Part shown: piece after piece, positions 13,337 through 17,740 of the stretch
Layout of the letters: every line of letters starts with the position of its first letter
How positions within the stretch are numbered: position 1 is the stretch's first letter
From: Acidobacteriota bacterium
Lineage (GTDB): Bacteria; Acidobacteriota; Blastocatellia; Pyrinomonadales; Pyrinomonadaceae
Length of the DNA: 17,740 bases
Assembly: GCA_023415725.1 (NCBI GenBank)
Contig: JAEZJR010000201.1
Coordinates: 1-17,740, forward strand
Reading direction: 5' to 3'
Made by a program: the position numbers and the translations under genes
Notes under the pieces: model-generated
What the model saw: the letters and a program-made list of their open reading frames with translations, nothing else
What the model was told of the DNA's origin: nothing
Databases searched by the model: none

Positions 13337-14278
13337 TTATCTGCTTGTTGAGGCCCGTTTCGCTTTTGCGGGAGTCGTGCGTTTTTGGAATCGGACCTTT
13401 TCCTTCTCCATCTGAATTGCAAGTTTCTCGAGGACCTCCCTAGGGACCTGGTCCTCGACCATCGGGAACATTTCGTCCTCTTCTTCGTCGACGTGATGCT
13501 CGACGTCTTCCATTAGAACCTTTAGCTTTGCTTTGAACCTTTCGTTATCGCCGGACAGTTCATCCAGTTCGGCAAGGAACAGCTTCACCTGACGATGTTC
13601 CTCGATACCTTCACGAACGATCTTCTGGAGTTCCTTATCGCCGTGCTCGAGAAGGTAAGGATAGAAGATGGTCTCTTCGATATGGGCGTGGGCGTCCAGT
13701 TCGAATTGGATCTTCTTGTAGGATTGTTGGTGATTGCGGTCCTCGTTTTCCTTGATCTTTTGGAAATATCCGTCTACGACTCGATGGTCGGCGGTGAGGA
13801 TGTCGATCGCGTTCGGTTTAGCGGATGCGAAGAGTCCGGTCACTGCTTTGGTGACCGTGGCGATCAAGCCGCCGTTGTCCTTCTTGTTTCGAGCTTTAGC
13901 GCTATTCCCGGCAGATTTGGATCCACCGGACCGAGCCGTTTTCCTGGACGTGGCCGTTTGGGTCCCGGTAGATCTTGCCGTTCCTTTAGATTGCTTTGCA
14001 CCTCCGGCGGCGGTACGCTTGCCAGCGGCTCCGCTTTTGGTTGCGGTGGAAGTTCTAGAGCCGCCCGACTTCGAAGCGGTTGCCGAGCGAGCGGTGGAAG
14101 ACTTGGAGGCAGCCATCTTGGTTGTACCGGCCGATTTGGAGGATCCGGTCTTGCTGGTTCGGGAACTTCTGGAAGTGGAACTCTTTGTAGAACCTCCGGT
14201 TTTCGCGGAGGCCGATCTGTTTCCTCCCTGGCTTGATCTGGAAGAAGATTTTGTGGACGAGCTTTTTGCCGTGGCCAT
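13337..14278 (-). CDS. Hemerythrin HHE domain protein with Ser/Lys/Ala-rich histone-like N-terminal tail
   Basis: A 313-residue protein in two parts. Residues 1-135 are low complexity (Ser, Thr, Lys, Arg, Ala and Gly, with units such as TSKTGSSKSAG), strongly basic and surely disordered, like histone H1 or AlgP tails. Residues about 155-290 are a four-helix hemerythrin domain: H165 in DHRVV, H197-x3-E201 in HAHIEETIFYP, H228 in EEHRQV, and H262-x3-E266 in HHVDEEEDEMFP are the expected di-iron ligands. A short basic tail (TTPAKAKRAS) closes it. The ATG at 14278 has GGAG at the right distance; the in-frame TTG at 14293 overlaps that site. It is the first gene of an operon with a membrane peptide and a metallothionein. 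Oxygen, NO or iron handling near DNA is an inference from the tail. Confidence 0.88.
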   Translation of the reverse strand: MATAKSSSTKSSSRSSQGGNRSASAKTGGSTKSSTSRSSRTSKTGSSKSAGTTKMAASKSSTARSATASKSGGSRTSTATKSGAAGKRTAAGGAKQSKGTARSTGTQTATSRKTARSGGSKSAGNSAKARNKKDNGGLIATVTKAVTGLFASAKPNAIDILTADHRVVDGYFQKIKENEDRNHQQSYKKIQFELDAHAHIEETIFYPYLLEHGDKELQKIVREGIEEHRQVKLFLAELDELSGDNERFKAKLKVLMEDVEHHVDEEEDEMFPMVEDQVPREVLEKLAIQMEKEKVRFQKRTTPAKAKRASTSR

Positions 14279-14410
14279 TGGTTGTTTCTCCAATTTGATT
14301 TGATTCGACTCCGATGGATCGGATGATAACTGCCGCTTTGAAATATAAGTTGCGGTGTCTTTAAACGTCTGTATTCTGCCTTACTCCGATTAAGCGCCCC
14401 GAGAGTTACG

Positions 14411-14432
14411 TTTCAACTAGAGACGGTTGAAA
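14411..14432 (+). promoter_or_regulatory. Inverted repeat overlapping the cyanophycinase start
   Basis: TTTCAAC (14411-14417) and GTTGAAA (14426-14432) are perfect 7-base arms around an 8-base loop; the last base of the repeat is the A of the cyanophycinase ATG. It could be an operator, or an RNA hairpin that hides the start. No ordinary Shine-Dalgarno is present here. Confidence 0.45.
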
Positions 14433-15268
14433 TGGCAAGGGGAAGAACTAAATTGATCGCTGTAGGCGGCGGGGAAATGAAGAGCTCGACCGCGGTATTG
14501 GAGCAAATAACCAAGTACTTCAGCAATCGGGCGGATGGCAGGCTGACAGTGATGACGATCGCTACAAGAGATAGCGAGGGGGCCGCAAGCAAGTACAATT
14601 CGCTGTTCAGAGGGCTGGGCATAAAGCACGTCGACGTGATCGACGTTTCGCAGCGTGAGCACGCATTCGCGGAGACTTCACTAAGGAAGATCGATTCCGC
14701 CGACGCTATATTTTTCACCGGCGGCGATCAACTGAACATCACAAGCCTGATGGGGGGAAGCCCACTTCATAACAGGCTTTACGATCGTATTCAGGAGGGC
14801 ATCATGGTAGTTGGGACAAGTGCGGGAGCGGCGATGATGTCGAGTTCCATGATCATCTCCGGGAAAAGCGATGCTCCGCCGCGGGTGGGCGGCGTGGAGA
14901 TCGCCCCGGGGATGGACCTGATATGTGACTCGATCATCGACAGCCACTTTTCTCAGCGTGGACGACACGGGCGACTGTTGACCGCGATCGCCCATTACCC
15001 GCAAGCGCTTGGGATCGGAATCGACGAACGCACGGCCATCATGATGGAGAACGGCGAGTTCAAAGTGATCGGTGAGGGGACGGTGACCGTTATGGACGGC
15101 AGTCAGATGCGGCACACTGATCTTCCGTACCGCAGGGACGATGAGACGGTAGGAATGTTCTGGATGACGGTGCACGTGCTTCCGTCCGGATACTCGTTTC
15201 ATATTAAAGATCGTTTACCGATCGCGCCGGAGCTGAAAAAGCTTGCAGGCAATAATGAAGCCGCCTGA
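14432..15268 (+). CDS. cphB: Cyanophycinase
   Basis: A 278-residue serine-type exopeptidase of the S51 family. Key sites: an early glycine loop IAVGGGEMK (9-17), FFTGGDQLN (94-102), nucleophile elbow GTSAGA with Ser130, DSHFSQRGRHGRL (170-182) with His172, and GIDERTA with Glu199. These line up with the Ser/His/Glu residues known in cyanophycinases, and the length is normal. The enzyme releases beta-Asp-Arg dipeptides from the storage polymer cyanophycin in the cytoplasm. No cyanophycin synthetase is in this window. The next locus is a ruined isoaspartyl dipeptidase, the enzyme that would cleave the released dipeptides. An inverted repeat overlaps the start codon. Confidence 0.94.
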   Translation: MARGRTKLIAVGGGEMKSSTAVLEQITKYFSNRADGRLTVMTIATRDSEGAASKYNSLFRGLGIKHVDVIDVSQREHAFAETSLRKIDSADAIFFTGGDQLNITSLMGGSPLHNRLYDRIQEGIMVVGTSAGAAMMSSSMIISGKSDAPPRVGGVEIAPGMDLICDSIIDSHFSQRGRHGRLLTAIAHYPQALGIGIDERTAIMMENGEFKVIGEGTVTVMDGSQMRHTDLPYRRDDETVGMFWMTVHVLPSGYSFHIKDRLPIAPELKKLAGNNEAA

Positions 15269-15316
15269 TTCGGACCAAAAGGTTTCGGCCGAGGGGTGTC
15301 GGGCATTGGAGATCTC

Positions 15317-16066
15317 ATGCTTACTCTGATCGAGAACGGCGAGGTGTATGCACCGCAGCACCTCGGTACTCCCACGGTTCTGCTCGCGAACGACAAGATC
15401 CTCAAGATTCGTGACGTCTCTAAGTAAGAAGTTAAGGCCCTCGGTGTCGAGGTGGAAAAGATCGATGCCAAGGGGGGCTATGCCACCCCTGGGTTAATCG
15501 ACCCGCACCAGCACGTGCTTGGGGGGAGCGGGGAGAAGGGGTTCGCGTCGCAGACTCCCGAGATCTCGGCGAGCGAGATCGCGGAAGCCGGCATTACCAC
15601 GGTAGTCGGCTGACTTGGGGCGGACACGACGATGAAGACGCTGCCTGGGCTCTTGGCCAAGGTGAAAGGTCTTAAGGAAGAAGGCCTGAACGCCTACATG
15701 TGGTCCCCGGGGGGGGGTAACTTTCCGCCGAAGTGTATCAATTCTTCGATCCGCGACGACATCATGTTCATCGAAGAGGTCGTAGGCTGTGGCGAGGTCG
15801 CGATCGCGGACGAACGTTCAACGGGGCCGACCGCCCAGGAACTCGCACGCATCGTGCTCGATGCCTGCGTCGGCGGAATGTTGAGCAACAAGGCGGGCGT
15901 TACGCATCTCCATTTGCGTTACAGTGAAAAATTCTTGAAGGACAGCAATCGGAAGGTCACGCTTGAGGGCGAGAAAGCTGAAGATCAGGCGAAGCCGCCG
16001 ACGCATTTTGCGTCGGCAAAGGCCAGGACGGCCTGTGCCGAATCGTTCATCTGCCAAAGGGAGTGA
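15317..16066 (+). pseudogene. iadA: Isoaspartyl dipeptidase (IadA-type beta-aspartyl peptidase) pseudogene
   Basis: The reading frame from the ATG at 15317 (preceded by TTGGAG) gives an amidohydrolase-type N-terminus: LIENGEVYAPQHLG, GYATPGLIDPHQHVLGG with the metal-binding His-x-His, GITTVVG, MKTLPGLLAKVKGLKEEGLNAYMW, DIMFIEEVVG and ADERSTGPTAQELARIV, all characteristic of IadA. Two in-frame stops interrupt it, TAA at 15425-15427 and TGA at 15611-15613, the latter where many relatives have Cys. Similarity ends soon after GVTHLH (about 15910); the last part to the stop at 16066 is not recognisable and the C-terminal half of the enzyme (about 200 residues, including later metal ligands) is missing. 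A nine-G run at about 15709-15717 adds a codon relative to usual sequences. The frame 15632-16066 is only a fragment and should not be taken as a working gene. Confidence 0.88.
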
Positions 16067-16223
16067 CCGGTCGAGGCTTCTCAAAACATCCGCTTCTTAT
16101 CGACCCGTATCTATCCTTCTCATCTGACGTGGATCGATACGCTCTCTTTTCAACCATTCAAGATTGACGGAACTATCATTAGTACGAAATATTGAAAGAG
16201 ATATTGCATTTCTGGAGATAAGA

Positions 16224-16607
16224 ATGAAGCGACTATTTTTTCCCGGGTTTGTCATTTTTTGGTTGGGATTGGTCCTTGCCAGTAATGTAGCGGCGCAGAA
16301 GTCGGTCGAGGGCGAGTGGGATGGCGTGTTCAATACTCCTGGCGGGGCGAGGCCGTTCAAGTTCGTGCTGAAGGTGGACGGTGAGAAACTCACGGGCACG
16401 GCGAAGCGCTCTAGCGGCGATGTGCCTTTGACCGGGACCATCAGGGGAAGCGACATCAATTTTAGTTACACGATCAACTACAACGGAAACGCCGTCACGC
16501 TGACATACACCGGCAAGGTCAACGGCGACTCGATGAGCGGCACCTTGATGTTCAACGAAACGGACGGCGGCGAATGGAGCGCGAAACGCACCGCGGCCAA
16601 ACAATGA
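16224..16607 (+). CDS. Exported small beta-rich protein of unknown function
   Basis: A 127-residue protein. The signal peptide MKRLFFPGFVIFWLGLVLAS with probable cleavage at NVAAQ (about residue 24-25) is followed by a mature domain of repeated short strands: GEWDGVFNTPGG, FKFVLKVDGEKLTGTAKR, VPLTGTIRGSDINFSY, LTYTGKVNGDSMSGTLMF and GGEWSAKR. This pattern is common in uncharacterised secreted proteins of Acidobacteriota and relatives; no enzymatic motif is visible. The ATG at 16224 is chosen over the in-frame ATG at 16164 because GGAGATAAGA precedes it and the signal peptide begins there. Its TGA overlaps the next gene's ATG. Confidence 0.82.
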   Translation: MKRLFFPGFVIFWLGLVLASNVAAQKSVEGEWDGVFNTPGGARPFKFVLKVDGEKLTGTAKRSSGDVPLTGTIRGSDINFSYTINYNGNAVTLTYTGKVNGDSMSGTLMFNETDGGEWSAKRTAAKQ

Positions 16608-16819
16608 CTCCCGAATTCGAAGCCCTAAAGAATGACCCGGATCTTCAAGCCGAACCTGGCCCTGGGGGGACACTGATCTTCGAGGACGGCGAACAGTATT
16701 GCTGCGTCGGGCCGGACTTCGTGAGCATGGAAGAGGGCGACTGTTTTGCTTTTGGTGCGACGAGAGATGAGGCCATCGCAAATTTTGGTTTGAAAGCGGA
16801 AGGCAAAATACTCCGATAG
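16604..16819 (+). CDS. Small acidic protein of unknown function, translationally coupled
   Basis: A 71-residue acidic, cytoplasmic-looking protein (MTPEFEALKNDPDLQAEPGP onward) with a CC pair at about residues 33-34 and a further Cys at about 47. The start at 16604 forms an ATGA overlap with the previous stop, the usual sign of coupled translation; the in-frame ATG at 16574 would overlap by 34 bases and is less likely. The C-terminal segment GATRDEAIANFGLKAEGKIL resembles the helix seen in small HicB-like or DUF1902-like domains, but this is too weak to name it. No clear partner other than the exported protein. Confidence 0.62.
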   Translation: MTPEFEALKNDPDLQAEPGPGGTLIFEDGEQYCCVGPDFVSMEEGDCFAFGATRDEAIANFGLKAEGKILR

Positions 16820-16852
16820 TCTCGGGCCCAGTCGAATCGAGGGGGCCGAGAC
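16819..16852. other. Hairpin between convergent genes
   Basis: GTCTCGGGCCC (16819-16829) pairs with GGGGCCGAGAC (16842-16852) with one mismatch and a 12-base loop. It lies between the small acidic gene and the convergent PQQ-repeat gene. There is no proper T-tract on either side, so termination is possible but not certain. Confidence 0.45.
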
Positions 16853-16868
16853 ACGATAGGATTGCATT

Positions 16869-17740
16869 CTACTGCAATTTTACGAGCGCCTGGTACGAGT
16901 CCACCCATAACCCCCCGTCAACCGGCGTAACGGTACCAAATGGCCAGTTCGCCTCCCTCGTTGGCCGCGAGAATGACCACAATATTTTTTGGGTGCGGAG
17001 GTCAAGCGCGTTCAACTTGCCCGGGGGAAGAACGGGAACGGGCTGGACCGGCCGGCCGTTCACGTACAGAATTCTGTCCTGAACCTCGGCGGCCGGTTCG
17101 GCACCGGGGTGGCCCTGAAAATATAAGACTCCGCTCGCTACAGCTGTGGATGGCGAAGCAACTCGGTACTGGCCACGTATCTCCCATGTTGTCTTACCGG
17201 TCGCTTTCTCGAATGCGATCAGGTATCCAGATGTCATCCCGACCAAGATGCGCCCCGCGTCAACCAATCCACCGACAGCAACGGCTCTAACGCTGCCTTC
17301 GACGGGTCGCTTTACCTCGAGCGTCCATCGGGCTTGCCCAGTAGCGCGGTCAATTGCATAGAGGGTTTCGTCCGCAACAGCGAAGATGCCATCTTCCGCG
17401 GCGATCGGTTGGGTGAGGCAAACGTCACGCCACCCCGCCGGCTTTGCAGGGTATCGCCATCGTTCTTCTCCACTATTCGCGTCAAGGGCGAAGAGATGCC
17501 GGTACGTAGAAGCTGGCCCCCGTGCGGTCGCGGGAGAGATCTCGATACTCCCCGTTACATAAACGATGCCGTCGCGGACGACCGGTTGGGAATAGCAGGA
17601 ACCGCGCCCCTGGGTAAATGCCACCTTCCATTTTTGACGTCCCGTTGCCGCGTCGAGAGCGTAGAAAATGTTGTCTTCGCCCATGACGAAAACGGTTTGC
17701 GAATCAGCGGCGACCGACGCACTCTGTGCGGTTTTAGGGC
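16869..17740 (-). CDS. PQQ-like beta-propeller repeat protein, 5' end beyond the window
   Basis: Only the C-terminal part is present: the frame is open through the window edge (the codons before the Met at 17684 continue a typical blade, ending SQTVFVMGEDNIFYALDA). Repeated blade motifs of the form (I/L)-(F/Y)-A-(L/I)-D-x-x-(S/T)-G-x-x-x-W appear at FYALDAATGRQKW, LFALDANSGEERW, LYAIDRATGQARW, LIAFEKATGKTTW and LNALDLRTQKILW, so at least five blades of an eight-blade-type propeller are visible. Such proteins are mostly periplasmic or outer-membrane-associated, either as PQQ dehydrogenases or as BamB-like scaffolds. The conserved dehydrogenase catalytic residues cannot be judged from this part, so the function is open. 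Confidence 0.88.
   Translation of the reverse strand, partial: PKTAQSASVAADSQTVFVMGEDNIFYALDAATGRQKWKVAFTQGRGSCYSQPVVRDGIVYVTGSIEISPATARGPASTYRHLFALDANSGEERWRYPAKPAGWRDVCLTQPIAAEDGIFAVADETLYAIDRATGQARWTLEVKRPVEGSVRAVAVGGLVDAGRILVGMTSGYLIAFEKATGKTTWEIRGQYRVASPSTAVASGVLYFQGHPGAEPAAEVQDRILYVNGRPVQPVPVLPPGKLNALDLRTQKILWSFSRPTREANWPFGTVTPVDGGLWVDSYQALVKLQ

Noticed and set aside
13595..14303. Long plus-strand frames (213 and 189 codons) opposite the hemerythrin gene
   Set aside because: Created by the repetitive Ser/Lys/Ala codons of the minus-strand tail; the encoded Gly/Arg- or Val/Leu/Asp-rich strings match no family.
15611..15613. In-frame TGA at a Cys-like position of the dipeptidase, possibly selenocysteine
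   Set aside because: An upstream in-frame TAA (15425-15427) and the lost C-terminal half already disable the gene, and I see no clear selenocysteine-insertion hairpin just after the TGA.

Overview
The window reads as a chromosomal stretch of a free-living, Gram-negative-type bacterium of moderate GC. My best guess is Acidobacteriota (Blastocatellia/Pyrinomonadales-like). The grounds are the exported small protein families at 12233-12826 and 16224-16607, a PQQ-type propeller protein, a large hybrid histidine kinase, sigma-54 regulation, and a loose mix of strong and weak Shine-Dalgarno sites. This is inference from family resemblance; there is no rRNA or marker gene here. I saw no tRNA, rRNA, insertion sequence, integrase or CRISPR array.

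Layout. 30-1791: a DUF1835-type protein and a convergent CorA Mg2+ transporter, overlapping by 8 bases. 1985-2509: two tiny hydrophilic proteins, convergent on one shared terminator. 2651-5890: a tightly packed operon of NatA-like ABC ATPase, NatB-like ABC-2 permease, a small membrane protein and a CYTH phosphohydrolase/cyclase-like enzyme. 5897-10053: a PAS-PAS hybrid histidine kinase (minus) divergent from an NtrC-family sigma-54 activator (plus), separated by about 0.5 kb of AT-rich DNA full of short repeats. 10122-11660: small envelope/stress-type genes (a 53-residue single-span membrane protein, a hydrophilin-like protein, a YggT-family protein, a GlsB/YeaQ-family protein). 11724-12826: an unknown cytoplasmic protein and an exported protein. 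12974-14278 (minus): an operon of a hemerythrin protein with a Ser/Lys/Ala-rich histone-like tail, a second single-span membrane protein paralogous to the one at 10122, and a short Cys-rich bacterial metallothionein. 14432-16066: cyanophycinase followed by a decayed isoaspartyl dipeptidase pseudogene. 16224-17740: an exported beta-rich protein, a small coupled protein, and the C-terminal part of a PQQ-repeat protein that runs off the window.

How it fits together. The strongest unlisted signal is regulatory. Three close matches to the sigma-54 -24/-12 element (GGC-N7-TTGC) lie in the only two long intergenic regions around the NtrC-type regulator: one before the regulator itself and two divergent ones before the small envelope/stress genes next door. 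A TGTATC-N5-GATACA inverted repeat lies between the divergent pair, and a one-mismatch copy sits at the regulator's start codon. I infer a local sigma-54 stress regulon controlled by 8446-10053, perhaps signalled by the kinase at 5897-7918. A second, apparently separate stress module is the hemerythrin/membrane-peptide/metallothionein operon, linked to the first by the paralogous membrane peptides.
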